The position numbers and the translations under genes are program-made. A stretch of DNA of 64,000 bases from Bacillota bacterium (GTDB lineage Bacteria > Bacillota > Clostridia > Acetivibrionales > DSM-1351), in contig JAEWMS010000023.1 in the NCBI GenBank assembly GCA_023393115.1, forward strand, positions 1 to 64,000, written 5' to 3'. The notes under the pieces were generated by a model. It was not told the DNA's origin, did no database searches, and saw nothing but the letters and a program-made list of their open reading frames with translations. This document shows, in pieces, positions 1-11,300 of this stretch (positions within the stretch are counted from its first letter, which is position 1; every line of letters begins with the position of its first letter).

Positions 1-75
1 ACCTCCGCAAGCGGTTAAAGAAAATACCATTGCAATAGCAACAACACCTGATGCAAGCTTTGTTAACTTAATCAT
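1..75 (-). CDS. Lipoprotein, probably a sugar ABC transporter substrate-binding protein (partial, N-terminus only)
   Basis: Only the first 25 codons are in the window; the gene runs off the left edge. The visible peptide begins MIKLTKLASG and ends in FSLTACGG. This is a lipoprotein signal peptide: basic start, hydrophobic core, and an LTAC lipobox whose Cys would be lipidated. The ATG at 75 is preceded by a strong AAGGAGG site (80-86). It follows a kinase/regulator/solute-binding-protein set on the same strand and has its own promoter and palindrome. That context makes an ABC importer substrate-binding protein the likeliest identity, but no binding-domain residues can be seen. Confidence 0.6.
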   Translation of the reverse strand, partial: MIKLTKLASGVVAIAMVFSLTACGG

Positions 76-130
76 TTTCCATCCTCCTTATTTGATTACT
101 AACTAATTAAATATGCCTTCCGAAAGGGTT

Positions 131-145
131 CTGTAACTGTTACAG
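131..145. promoter_or_regulatory. Perfect palindromic operator candidate overlapping the transcription start
   Basis: CTGTAACTGTTACAG is a perfect inverted repeat (7-bp arms, 1-bp centre). It lies 4 bp downstream of the TATAAT box of the promoter at 150-179, so a bound protein would cover the start site. The symmetry suits a LacI- or GntR-type dimeric repressor. It is one base short of the classical cre spacing, so CcpA is less likely. Confidence 0.5.
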
Positions 146-149
146 GTAA

Positions 150-179
150 ATTATATTACTCATGTATACATCTGTTGAA
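150..179 (-). promoter_or_regulatory. Sigma-A type promoter of the lipoprotein gene at 75
   Basis: Read on the minus strand, TTCAAC (174-179) is separated by 18 bp from a perfect TATAAT (150-155). Transcription would start near 140-144, about 65 bases before the ATG at 75. The spacing and the consensus -10 support it; the -35 is only moderate. Confidence 0.55.
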
Positions 180-261
180 GGTAATTTTCTTTGTGGGCAG
201 GTAAAAATATCGGGTATAAATATAGACCTGCTGCTGTACCGATACCGGTATAGATTAATTA

Positions 262-1596
262 TTAGTTTCTCTCCCTGATTTCCTTCGCGTTTTCAATCCA
301 CAGGGGATTTATCGCCTTGATATATTCATCTGGAGAATACCTTCCTGTCAGAAGCTTACTATTTTGGACCGAAATCTCTGCAGAGGTTTTAGTATTAAAG
401 GCTGCCAACCACATGGAAGGAACCTTTAATCCTGCACTGTCAAGCTGCTCCAAATCCTTTTTTGCCAGTAGAGAGGTATTATCTACATTCACTCCGGTAT
501 TAAGCACTGTCGGTGATTTGCTTTCAATATTATAATATAATGCATCCTGGGTAGCACAATACATGGCGAAACGCGCAGCTGCTTCAGGATTTTTTGTCTT
601 TGCCCATACCATATAGCCACTCAGGGGAGCGCCCCAGTATTGCACGGCCTTATTGTTGTCAGTGCCCCCCTTTATAGTCGGCCACGGCATGAAATCAGTG
701 TCTGGAGATAATTTTTCCAACCTTGGCAGTTCCCATGAAAACGCAGCCAGCATTGCGGCTTTCCCCGAAGTATACATATTGATTGCTGGCTCATACCCAA
801 GATTTGCAGCATCATTAGGAAATGCTCCTGCTTGAACCAACTTAATTATACGCTCCAAAGCTCTCTTTATTACCGGGTTGGTAAAATCAGCATTCCCATT
901 CAGCATATCAAGTGCGACCTGTGGGTCCTCAGCCATAATCATCGTCTGAAGGAGATGGAGATTAAGGGTCCAGCCGTTCTTACCCGTAATTGAAATTGGA
1001 ACTATTCCGTTTTCCTTTAAGCGTTCACATACCTTCAGAAGTTCATCATATGTATCGGGCACCTGTATACCGCAGCTATTGAATATATTTTTGTGATACC
1101 ACAGCCTTGGAGTGGTAAATCTGTCGTTGCCTGATTGAACAGAATAAATCCTGCCATTTTTGTCCGGCATTATAAATTCCTTTTGGGTAAACTTCTTATC
1201 AAATTCCCATTTATATATATACGGTGCAAGATCGAGCGCATTGCCCGAGGTAATAACAACGGTTGACAGGTTTTGCTCCGAAAACCATACATCGGGCATG
1301 TTACCTGAGGAATTATACACCTTTAGCTTGCTTGCGTAATCCTGTCCCCCACCGCCCAAATCATATTCCACTTCTATATCGGGCATTTCTTTTTCCAGAT
1401 TAGCCTTTATGTAGTTTTCTCTGATTTTCTCCCTGACATCGCCGTCACTTATGGAAAGAAACAGAATTCTCACTTTATTCGTCGGGGTAGAAGCTTCCGA
1501 TGGCCGAACCTTTTCGTAAAAGCCTGTAGAGTCACTACAAGCAGTAGTTATAGCCAGCATAAAAATCAACACATATACTTTACACCACTTAGCCAT
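262..1596 (-). CDS. Extracellular solute-binding lipoprotein, family 1 (carbohydrate)
   Basis: A 444-residue secreted sugar-binding protein. The N-terminus has a lipoprotein signal peptide ending in ITTAC-S (Cys at about residue 20). The mature part has the family-1 layout: an N-terminal alpha/beta lobe, the middle region with PRLWYHKNIF and PDTYDELLKVCERLKENGI that marks sugar-binding proteins of this class, and a Trp-rich C-terminal lobe. It starts 42 bp after the YesN-like regulator, with GGGAG ahead of the ATG. No permease lies beside it, so it may feed a distant permease or serve as the ligand-capturing partner of the adjacent kinase, as proposed for similar clusters. The ligand cannot be told from sequence. 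Confidence 0.85.
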   Translation of the reverse strand: MAKWCKVYVLIFMLAITTACSDSTGFYEKVRPSEASTPTNKVRILFLSISDGDVREKIRENYIKANLEKEMPDIEVEYDLGGGGQDYASKLKVYNSSGNMPDVWFSEQNLSTVVITSGNALDLAPYIYKWEFDKKFTQKEFIMPDKNGRIYSVQSGNDRFTTPRLWYHKNIFNSCGIQVPDTYDELLKVCERLKENGIVPISITGKNGWTLNLHLLQTMIMAEDPQVALDMLNGNADFTNPVIKRALERIIKLVQAGAFPNDAANLGYEPAINMYTSGKAAMLAAFSWELPRLEKLSPDTDFMPWPTIKGGTDNNKAVQYWGAPLSGYMVWAKTKNPEAAARFAMYCATQDALYYNIESKSPTVLNTGVNVDNTSLLAKKDLEQLDSAGLKVPSMWLAAFNTKTSAEISVQNSKLLTGRYSPDEYIKAINPLWIENAKEIRERN

Positions 1597-1638
1597 ATGA
1601 TAACTCCCTTATTTTACAAGCACAGAATGCACGGTCAT

Positions 1639-3267
1639 TTACGTCTTCCTGATGTTTTCTATAAATTTGCTGGGCGCCAGGCCGTAATACTTTTTAAAAC
1701 ATTTGCCGAAGTAGCTGGCATCCGCATATCCTACCTTGCTGGCAACATCAAGGATCAAAGTATTTCCTGAATCAAATAGCTCCTTTGCTTTCCTGATCCT
1801 AAATTCTGTCAGATATTCATTTATGGTGACTCCTGCATCACGTTTAAAAATAAAGCAAAGATGTGCATAATTAACAAATAGTTTTCTGGCTATTTCATCT
1901 ATACTTAGCTCACTGCTTTGATAATTGCCGGCTATATATCTTTTTACTTCTTCTATAAGCCTGGAAGCCTTTGAAATTTTATTTCTTTTAATTGTTTCCA
2001 GTGTGTGCATAAAAATATCTTTAATCCAGTTTTCCATCTCATCAATTGATTTTTTGGACTGAATTTCTTCAATAATATTAAAACTACTTTCTGCTATGAC
2101 ATCTTCAATGGGCAGACCCATTTCAACAATGGCCTCCATACATGCCGCAACCATTTCAATACAAACAACAAAAAGTATTTGATGATGTATATTCTCACAG
2201 CGTGCCCTCATGAATACCTGGCTAATCAACTTATTAACTTCTTCTTCATCTGCCGTCCGAATATTCATTAACAGCTGACTCCGGTATTCCCCTGAAAATA
2301 CGGTTCCCTTTATACCTGACTCGGCTACCAGGCTGTAAAGTATAATTCTGTTTTTACCAAGAGTAAGCTTATTCTTTATTGCTATTATGGATTCACGGTA
2401 TGAAATTGGGATGTCGAATAATTCTGCTTTTTCGCTGCCCACGCCCATAGTTATGGTGAAATCCAAGTGCTTGCATACAGCGGACCTGACAAGCTCCAAC
2501 CTGCTTTCCAGCAGTGCAAAGAAATCTCCTCTATTTTTTGCCTCATCCATACCAACGATTATGCAAATTCTATCATCAATGTCATAGCAAATATCGAAAG
2601 TAAATTTTTCACCCAGAATTTCGCTTGAAATATTGGATACAGCGTATTTCCACAACTGTTTTTCTTCATTGTCCCAATTGGTACTCTCATCATAGTCTAA
2701 TTCAATGGTGACTACCAGATAGTAATCCGAATTGATATTGATTTTCAGATATTCCATCTTTTTTAAAGTTTCATTTTCTTTCGAAATCAGAGACCCTTGA
2801 ATCAATTCATACAAGAACTTATCCTTTAGAAGTGGAAGGTTTTCCCTAACCTGCTGCTTTAAATCCTCAAATTCGAATTTTATGCTGGTCTCACGATTAA
2901 TAACTTCTTTAATCTCAAGTAATGAACTTTTTAGTTCTTCCTCACTTACAGGCTTTAGTATATAATTATTAACCCCAAGCTGAACTGCTTGTTTGGCATA
3001 ATTAAACTCGCTGTGTCCGGTCAGAATTATAAACTTGCTCTCTATTCCCTGTTCTTTAGCACTCTGAATAAATTCAAGGCCATCTATTATGGGCATATTG
3101 ATGTCAACAAGCATTATGTCAGGCTTTAATGCTGCCACCTTTTCCAGAGCATCCTTACCGTTTTTTGCTTCTCCACAAATTTCAAAACCGAGCTCATTCC
3201 ATGGTATGGACACCTTAAGTGCCTCTCTGAAATAAAATTCATCATCAATTATCATTATTTTCAACAT
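1639..3267 (-). CDS. Response regulator with AraC-type DNA-binding domain (YesN-like)
   Basis: A 542-residue cytoplasmic transcription regulator. The N-terminal receiver domain (about 1-120) has the acidic pair at residues 8-9 and the phosphoacceptor Asp55 in LVDINMP. A long middle region links to a C-terminal AraC/XylS double helix-turn-helix (about 440-540, with RKAKELFDSGNTLILDVASK and FGKCFKKYYGLAPSKF). I chose the ATG at 3267 over one 18 bases upstream because GAGGTG lies at the right distance only from it. It starts 10 bp after the kinase gene ends, so the two are co-transcribed. By family it should activate nearby glycoside uptake or degradation genes when phosphorylated. Confidence 0.9.
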   Translation of the reverse strand: MLKIMIIDDEFYFREALKVSIPWNELGFEICGEAKNGKDALEKVAALKPDIMLVDINMPIIDGLEFIQSAKEQGIESKFIILTGHSEFNYAKQAVQLGVNNYILKPVSEEELKSSLLEIKEVINRETSIKFEFEDLKQQVRENLPLLKDKFLYELIQGSLISKENETLKKMEYLKININSDYYLVVTIELDYDESTNWDNEEKQLWKYAVSNISSEILGEKFTFDICYDIDDRICIIVGMDEAKNRGDFFALLESRLELVRSAVCKHLDFTITMGVGSEKAELFDIPISYRESIIAIKNKLTLGKNRIILYSLVAESGIKGTVFSGEYRSQLLMNIRTADEEEVNKLISQVFMRARCENIHHQILFVVCIEMVAACMEAIVEMGLPIEDVIAESSFNIIEEIQSKKSIDEMENWIKDIFMHTLETIKRNKISKASRLIEEVKRYIAGNYQSSELSIDEIARKLFVNYAHLCFIFKRDAGVTINEYLTEFRIRKAKELFDSGNTLILDVASKVGYADASYFGKCFKKYYGLAPSKFIENIRKT

Positions 3268-3277
3268 TGTTTCACCT

Positions 3278-5083
3278 CTATTCATTGACAGCCGGCAATC
3301 TCAGTATAACTCTGGTATATTCCTCTTCTCTGCTCTCTATTCTTAATCCGTACTCATCTCCGTACAGTAGCTTTAATCGTGAATCAACACTATGTATACC
3401 AAAGTCATTACTTTTCTGGTCATTAACCGGTCTGTTAAGAACCCTGTAAATCGTCTCCTCACTCATACCTACGCCATCATCAAATACTTCTATTCTTATT
3501 TGACCATTCTCAAATTCACCTTTTATTATCAATATGCCTTTGTCTTCCTTTTGCTTTAGCCCATGATAAATCGAATTTTCTACAAGTGGCTGCAAAGTTA
3601 ATTTGGGTATCTGGCACTTTAATATTTCTTCTTCAAATTCCAACCTGTAATCAAGATACTCAACATATCTCAATTTTTGTATTGACAGGTAATTGTCTAT
3701 CAGATTCATTTCGTCTCTAATGGTTATAATATCATTGCCTTTGCTCAGAGAGATTCTATAAAAACCCGCCAGATACTTCGCAGTATTCATTGCGTTATCT
3801 TTTAAATCCAACTTAATAAATGAAATGATTGTTTCAATAGTGTTATATAAAAAATGAGGCTTAATTTGCGACTGGAGAAGCTTAAATTCATTTTCCCGTT
3901 TTAATTTCTGCTCGGTATATATTTGTTCAACCAGACCATTGATTTTATCCATCAGGCTGTTAAATCCGTCTCCCAGCAGCCCTATCTCACCTTTGATATT
4001 GAGGTCGGCTCTCCGTTTCAAATTCCCTGATTTAATTTCTTTCATTATTCTCACAAGCTTTAATATTGGTTTTGATATTGTATAGGATAGCAGATACGAA
4101 GCAGCAAATGCACATAACAAACAGATTCCGCCAAAAACTACGATAAGCTGAGTCATCCTTTTGTTTTCATAAGTAATCTCATCCAGAGGAATTACACTAA
4201 TAACTTTCCAGTCTAGTTTAGTAAAATTCTGAACTGTTATTATTACCTTTCTGTCCCCTATATTTCTTATTAGGCTCTTAGTATCGGATATATCCTCAAG
4301 CCCGTATTTACCCAAATAAAGCTCCTCATCAAATCTCGTGTACAATTCGTTTTTATCCTGTGTAGATATTATATTTTTTTGATTATCCACTATAAAGAAT
4401 TTATCACTCTCGTTTACAATGTTGTTCAGGTATATTGAAGCTACATCCTTTTCCTTCAGATAAAGCACTGCTGTTCCCAGAACATGCCCGGTATCCATTC
4501 CTATTATGGTTTTGGCTATGGCAAATACATTTTCATCTCCACCATATTTGTATCTGACTTTTAATAACCCTGTCCATGTGGGAACTTTATTTTGAGTAAT
4601 GGAGTTTATTAAGTTCGAGTTGAAATATGAACTTACACTTGAATTATCTATATAGCCTACGTCAAAAAAAGAATTTTGAGACGATATGATACTTGCGGCC
4701 GCAATGTTGGTATTTGGCTGTACAACATTGCTTATGGCGGTAGATAGTGCCTTTTCAACCTCGATATTATCAACCGAATCCAATTCATTGTTTTCAATAC
4801 GCTCCAGCTGGTTTTGCATTCTGTTATCCATTGACAGCATTCTTGCATAGTTCTCAGAATTGTTGGTTAAATTAAGCAGACTCTTGTCAATGAGAGAAAG
4901 CTCTCTTTCAGCATTTTTTGTTACCTTATCAACTATTGCCTGATTGGAAATTTTTATTGTTAATATGGCAAATATCGATAAGGATACTAAAAGAATGCCT
5001 GCATAAAAAACAAATATTTTGCTTTTTATAGACATATTTTTATAGACAGATATTATGAAACTAATAAATTTATTATTTTTCAT
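3278..5083 (-). CDS. Sensor histidine kinase, YesM family
   Basis: A 601-residue membrane kinase. It has a transmembrane helix at about 24-46, an extracellular sensing region (47-310, Cache-like), a second helix (312-335), a HAMP segment (336-390), a His_kinase domain with the phosphoacceptor His410 in IKPHFLYNT, and an ATPase domain with N box LVENSIYHG and G box DDGVGMSEE. It is the first gene of the kinase-regulator-binding protein set and has a good promoter upstream. It probably phosphorylates the regulator at 1639-3267. The ligand is likely a sugar or a sugar-loaded binding protein, which is inferred from context. Confidence 0.9.
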   Translation of the reverse strand: MKNNKFISFIISVYKNMSIKSKIFVFYAGILLVSLSIFAILTIKISNQAIVDKVTKNAERELSLIDKSLLNLTNNSENYARMLSMDNRMQNQLERIENNELDSVDNIEVEKALSTAISNVVQPNTNIAAASIISSQNSFFDVGYIDNSSVSSYFNSNLINSITQNKVPTWTGLLKVRYKYGGDENVFAIAKTIIGMDTGHVLGTAVLYLKEKDVASIYLNNIVNESDKFFIVDNQKNIISTQDKNELYTRFDEELYLGKYGLEDISDTKSLIRNIGDRKVIITVQNFTKLDWKVISVIPLDEITYENKRMTQLIVVFGGICLLCAFAASYLLSYTISKPILKLVRIMKEIKSGNLKRRADLNIKGEIGLLGDGFNSLMDKINGLVEQIYTEQKLKRENEFKLLQSQIKPHFLYNTIETIISFIKLDLKDNAMNTAKYLAGFYRISLSKGNDIITIRDEMNLIDNYLSIQKLRYVEYLDYRLEFEEEILKCQIPKLTLQPLVENSIYHGLKQKEDKGILIIKGEFENGQIRIEVFDDGVGMSEETIYRVLNRPVNDQKSNDFGIHSVDSRLKLLYGDEYGLRIESREEEYTRVILRLPAVNE

Positions 5084-5157
5084 ATCGTATTTCCCCTACA
5101 ACATGGGTGATTTCTCCAATTGAATTAAATTGTCTTTCATTTTTATATGATATCATA

Positions 5158-5186
5158 ATTATGCAATACTAATAACATTATATCAA
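5158..5186 (-). promoter_or_regulatory. Promoter of the YesM/YesN/binding-protein operon
   Basis: On the minus strand TTGATA (5181-5186), a 17-bp spacer and CATAAT (5158-5163) form a near-consensus housekeeping promoter 75 bp upstream of the kinase ATG. Confidence 0.6.
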
Positions 5187-5259
5187 CAGATTATGTTAAT
5201 TATGTTTACTTTTATATTTCTGGTTCACTCAATACTTAAGGAATGGAAGAGAAAAGAGA

Positions 5260-5291
5260 CCGCTGCAAAACCATTTTGAGGTTTGCAGCGG
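5260..5291 (-). terminator. Intrinsic terminator after the SLH beta-helix gene
   Basis: The arms CCGCTGCAAAACC and GGTTTGCAGCGG pair around a 7-base loop, with one bulged base. Read on the minus strand the stem is followed by a T-rich stretch (TCTCTTTTCTC). It lies 15 bp after the stop at 5306. Confidence 0.8.
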
Positions 5292-5305
5292 CCACTTTTA
5301 CCAAA

Positions 5306-8300
5306 CTACCATTCCTTTGAGTATATCTTATAGAGTATTGCTGCTGCTTCGGCCCTGGTGGTATTTCCTACCGGATTCAGAGTTGTATTGCTGTTGCCGG
5401 TAATAAATCCCATCTTGACCATTGTTGCCATATTCTCTGAAGCATATTTTGCGATTTTCCCTGCATCGGTATACTTATTGAGATCTTCGGCGGTACCCTT
5501 CTCCAATGGTTTATTGGCTAACTTTAATGTGTTTATTGTCAATGTAACCAATTCCTGTCTGGATATCTCTCTTTCAGGACTGAATTTACCGTCATAGCCA
5601 ACCGATATTCCAAGTTCTTTCGCTATACCTATTTCTCTGTAATACTTATCTGTTTCCTTCACATCACTGAAGTTGTCTTTGAAATCAGCTGTCATTCCTA
5701 AAGCTCTTACAAGCCATGCCACATATTCTGCTCTTGTAATCTTCATTGATGGACTGAATTCAGTACTTGACGTACCTTCAATTATTCCGTTCTCCACAAG
5801 AGCCTTTACCGCTTCAGCTGCCCAGGAATGCTTCTGCATATCTATGAAGTCCACCTTTACATATACCACCGCATACTGACTTAAATGAGTAGTTGTAAAT
5901 ACCATTGCCTTTTCAGAAGGTACATATTTCGCATCCTTCATCTTAACTGCTCCATCCTGAGCTATATACCATACTGTCAGATACTCAGTGTTTGCAAGTT
6001 CACTTGAGGTCGGAGTATATGGTATTTTGATGGTTAAAGGAACTCCTGCATTACTCCATGGCTTTTCTTTTCCATTCACCATAAGTTTTATATCGACTAA
6101 TGGTTTGTCTCCAATTAATGTCTTCTTTGCAGAATCCAAATCGGATGTATCAACTTTATCAATTATAAGTTCAATTCTGTCAGCACCTGCCAAATCAGTA
6201 GAGGAGAACATATTTAAAGGCAATTTTATTGATGCTGTTTCAGTTACAATCTCAATTGTCTTCGATGCATTACCTGCTCCAAATACTGATGTAGGCAAGC
6301 TTACAACGTATCCATTCACTCCTGCTGCCTCTGGAATTTCCACCATAGCAACCTTAGTTTGGGTTAGTACTTTTGCAAGTTCATTTGCATCAACTGTAAC
6401 CGTTGAGGTTCCCTTGACTACCACAGGTGTAGATGTTTTCACCTTACCAGGAACTGTTGTTACAGTAGGTGTGGTAGTGCTGCTGCTTCCAGAATTGCTA
6501 CTACCGCTACTTCCGCCGCTGTTTCCACCGCTGCTGCTTGAATCAGTAGTTACGTAAGCAGATGGACCGACGCTACTCCAGTTGCCTGCGGCATCCCCCG
6601 CCTGCACCGAGAACATATATGTGGTTCCGGAAGTCAATCCGGTTACATAGTAGTTACTTGTATTTCCTGGGACAGTTGCAATGAGTCTTGAATCCCTGTA
6701 TACCCTATAGCTAGTTACTTTAGTATCATCCTGGGCAGCTGTCCAGTTCAACCAAAGACCTGTCTTAGATATTCCTGATGCATAAAGTTCGCTTCCTTCA
6801 GGCCATACCGGTGCTGTTGTGTCCGGCTGTTCTTCCTGTCTGGTTGTTTCTGTTACCGAAAGACCCGGTTCACTCCAATTCAAGCTTGCATCCTTGGCCT
6901 TTATAGTAAATGTATATTGAGTTGCTGCCTTTAGGCCTGACACCGTATACCTGTTTACATTTCCCAACATAGCCAGCTGCACATCTCCATTGTATATGGC
7001 ATATCCTGTTACAGCCGTATTATCCAAGGCTGCTGGCCAGGTAAGTGTCAATCCTGTTTCGGTAATTTCGGATACAATAATACTGCTTCCTTCGGGCCAT
7101 ACCGGCGCCGTTGTATCCTGCTGTTCTTCCTGTCTGGTTGTTTCTGTTACCGAAAGACCCGGTTCACTCCAATTCAAGCTCGCATCCTTGGCCTTTATAG
7201 TAAATGTATATTGTGTTGCTACCTTTAAGCCTGACACCGTATAACTGGTTACATTTCCAGGCAACACAGCCAGCTGCACATCTCCATTGTATATGACATA
7301 TCCTGTTACAGTCGCATTATCTAATGCTGCTGGCCAGGTAAGTGTCAATCCGTTTTCGGTAACATCGGTTGTAGTAATACTGCTTCCTTCAGGCCAGTAT
7401 GGCGCCTGTACATCTCCTTCTCCATTATCCGCTAAGGTAGTCAGTGTAACTGATGGACCGTCAACACTGATATTTCCAGCTTGGTCACCTGCCTGTACTG
7501 CGAATGTATATTCTGTTCCGGCTTCCAGATTCATAACCTCATAGCTGTTGATGTTTCCTGCTACTTTACCAATCATGTCGGTTCCGTTGTAAACTTCATA
7601 GATAGTTACACCAACATTGTCTTGTGCAGGAGTCCATCTTAGTGTAACAGCATTTATTCCTATCGCTGAGCCTGTTACAGTACATCCCATAGGCCAGGTG
7701 GGCGCTATTGTATCCTCTTCTCCAGCTTTTGGCAAGGTAGTCACTGTAACTGAAGGACCGTCTGTACTAATATTTCCAGCCTGGTCACCTGCCTGCGCTG
7801 TGAATGTATATTCTGTTCCAGCTTCCAGATTTACAGCTTCGTAGCTGTTGATGTTTCCTGCTGTTGTACCGATTTTTTCTGTTCCACGGTAGATTTCATA
7901 AACTGTTACTTCTGTGTCGTCCACTGCTGAAGTCCAATTTAATGTAACAGCATTTTCTCCTATGTTAGAGGCTGTCAGCCTACTTTCCGCAGGCCATGTA
8001 GGTGCGGTTGCATCTTCCTCAACATACTCTATAAGTGTAACCACTCCCCATTTTGAACCGTTATTCCAGGACTCTCCGGTCTCATCGTGCCACATAATAA
8101 CGTCCTGACGGCCGCCAGTTGATCCAGCATCATTGATCTGCACATCAAATCCGATTACATGATCAAGGCTAGGCTTCATGGTCTTAAATGGGATCTTAGT
8201 TTCTATGTAATAACCGCCATCCACTACTTTGGCGAAAGACTCAAATCCTGCACTGATACTACCTGGATTAAAGCTTGCCTCATTTCCATAGTTAATACGG

Positions 8301-11300
8301 TATTGCCCCATGCCTGAGCCATAAGAAGATGCCTTACTGTTGGTCTCATCCACAAAGACCTCAATAGAATCCTGCTCGTGGGCAGCACTGTTACTCTTGT
8401 TTAATTCATTGTCTCTTACGCGTACCAGAACATACAGGTTATCATCATCCCAAAGCACCTTACCATATCCATCTGTTGGACCGTTGGCCATTGTCAGATG
8501 CTTTGAAATGGGCAGCGAGACAGTAGTGTTCCAGATCGGATCGAGTCCTTCACCGCCGAGAACAGGAGTACCGTATGCTGCAGTGCCAATACCGTTTGGT
8601 AACTGAGTAAGCCCTTTATACGCGTCACGTAGTGCGTAATATGCATTGTCGGCTTCATCCTGCCCGATTTCATTATTCGAGGCAGTAACTTTAGCATCGC
8701 TTAAAGCAGTCGCAAAACTTTTCCAGGACTCTTTTGTATAGAGTGTTTTATCCAATTCATTTACTTTCTCAATAAAAGCGGTCAATAATGTCTTATCAAC
8801 TCCTGTGTTAATTGGGTTTGCAGGTCCACCGCCGCCGGCTTTAACCTGGTCAAAGTATGTTTCTATTTTTGCAATTTCATCATTTGTCAGTACTCTGTCG
8901 TAGATCAGAATCTGTGCCACTTGGCCCAGGAAGCGGTATGGAGTTGCAGCCGCCATGGAATAACCTATACCCAAATCCGATCTGTTACCGTTAAGGGCTG
9001 TAGAGTTGTTATCACTGCCAATGAGGCTGTTGTCAACATAAACTTCTCGACTAGATCCGTTTAGTTGCGCCCGGACGCTGGTCAGATCTGTAATATTTGT
9101 TGCAAAACTTGATCCGCCGCCAGACCATGCAACTGCATTACCAAAGCGGAGGTTAATTCTGTTTGATCCTACACCCAGGTTAATACCACTCCAGCCATCG
9201 TTGCCAGCCCAACTTTCGTAAGGCTCATTCATTCCGAAGTAAACAAGGCCGCCTTGGTCACTTGAGTTGTTGGCTGTAGCTTTCGGGTTAACCAGTGCGT
9301 ATATAGTCATCTGGGTCTTGCCGTTATAGTCTTTGAAGCCTGCTGCTTTTAGTGGTCTTGACGCAGCGGCAAAGTTTACATAATCATATGCCTCTCTCTG
9401 TAGAATTGGGTTGCCGCTTGGCTTTCCAAGGCCATCACCGCCGCTACCTGGAACATCCGCCGGTACAAGGGTGGCTGGAACATTACCCATGTTTTTCCAT
9501 GATGTCACATTACCTGTGTCATCTGTTACAACACCTTCATCGGCCTTAAGCCATAAGTCAAGTCCGTTTCTAGGAATATCCACAGGAGTCATGTCCCTTA
9601 CCACAACACGTGCGTGGGACTGACTGACTACTGTACCGTCCTCTTCCAGTACGTATATAACATATGGGCCAGGTAGACTTGGTGCAATCATTCCGAGAGC
9701 ATCACCGGAGGTCACTGTTTCATCGTCGCCCCCATCAAAATGTCCACCGCTGGACGAGGAAATCCATATCTTTCTAGTAGAGTCATCTAAATCATATGCA
9801 AATCTAACTGTCCCGCCAGGAGCTACTGCTACATCAGCTGGAAGTAGCTTATTTGCCAACGATACAGTGGTGGTAAAGTTGATGATTTTGCTAGAAGGTT
9901 TTGAAGGAGTGCCTAGTACCAATCTCCAGTTTCCTTCGGTTGCAATTTCATACCCATTTTCAACCGGCTTACCATTGAGGGTATAAATGAAATCGTCGCT
10001 CAAAACCAGTTTGAGAGGTCGTACAGCTGATACTTCGTACTTTCCTCCATCTTCTACGTTGACTGCTGACGCGCTGGCGTCCACATATACTGTATACTTA
10101 GAAGTGGCTGTTTCTCTGCCGTCTCCATATACGATATATAGTTTGTATTCTCCTGCGGTAGTTGGTGCATTTATTGTCTTTTCGTCACCAGCAGCTTTTG
10201 TCATATTGCTACCTTCAACAAATTCAGTTGTACCAGCAGGCGCCAACCAAACCGTATCCTCTGGTTTCAATAAGCCTCTGCGGTTCAGAGTTTCACCCTT
10301 ACCCATAAGTACATTTGAAGCCAGCTCAAACTCGGTGTCGGCAATGAGGCTTTTTGGAATCATATGAACGTATTCGTCGGTAAGACCTGAATTTAAAACA
10401 ATTTCGTTACCCTTAACCGGCCAAATGCGATCTACGTTCTTATAGTTGTTAAAAATAATTCTAGGGCCGCCGTTCTGGTCGTTATCCCCGTCCACATAAC
10501 CATCGACAGCAATCATATCGCTCTTACGCTTCCAGTTGTTAAACTCATACAGACGGCTCCGTCCAGGGGAATGGGAGAGCTTTGACTGCACGACGTTGCC
10601 TATCATTTTTATGAATGTACTACCTTCGTCAGGATGGAACCCGTTCGTCCAGTTGTTGGAGTCTGTGGGTTTGTTATTGGGATTTGGGTCAAGGAAGTTG
10701 TAGTTCATCTCGGTGAAATTCGTCCAGTTGTCAGGATTCCAGTTATTGTTGGGATCGGTGACGGGGCTGTTTGACAAACTTTTGACAGCGTCCCATGTCC
10801 CTCCGTCAGGCAAATTACCCGGATCGCCCTGTCTTCCCAATGAGTAAATGGCTCCGGAGTCGTTTACTACCGTACAGACTTCCTCTACTCGGTTATAATT
10901 TATTTTGTTATCCCTGGAGGTCGTTGAGATATCTGGAGACCTTGCAAGGCTTGTTTCATGTGTGCCAGCGTACGGGCTGCCGTTCTTGTCGGTACCATGG
11001 CTGGTATAGCCGTACCCATCGTATTCGCACCAGCCCCAGCCGATGCTCATAGCGCCATAAGTAGAGTCATACAGGTAATTGTGCAGTACCTGCATGTTAG
11101 TTGTGTAAAAAGAGGTTAGTGTGTTGGCGCCCGGGAATCCGTAGCAGTTTCTGTACATAAAGTTATTGGTAATATAAATATCCTGTGGTACGGCTTCGGT
11201 ACCTGATTGATATTTTTCCTTATCTACGCCGGACCAACTCCGTATACCTGAATCCTTAGATTCATGAGTAATTGGCTCATCGTTTTCATAGATATGCGTG

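Noticed and set aside
5988..6557. 189-codon frame antisense to the SLH beta-helix gene
   Set aside because: It mirrors the repetitive Ser/Thr/Gly linker and following domain and has no start signal.
6548..8025. Regular repeats that could suggest a CRISPR array
   Set aside because: The repeats are about 294-300 bp, protein-coding and without unique short spacers.
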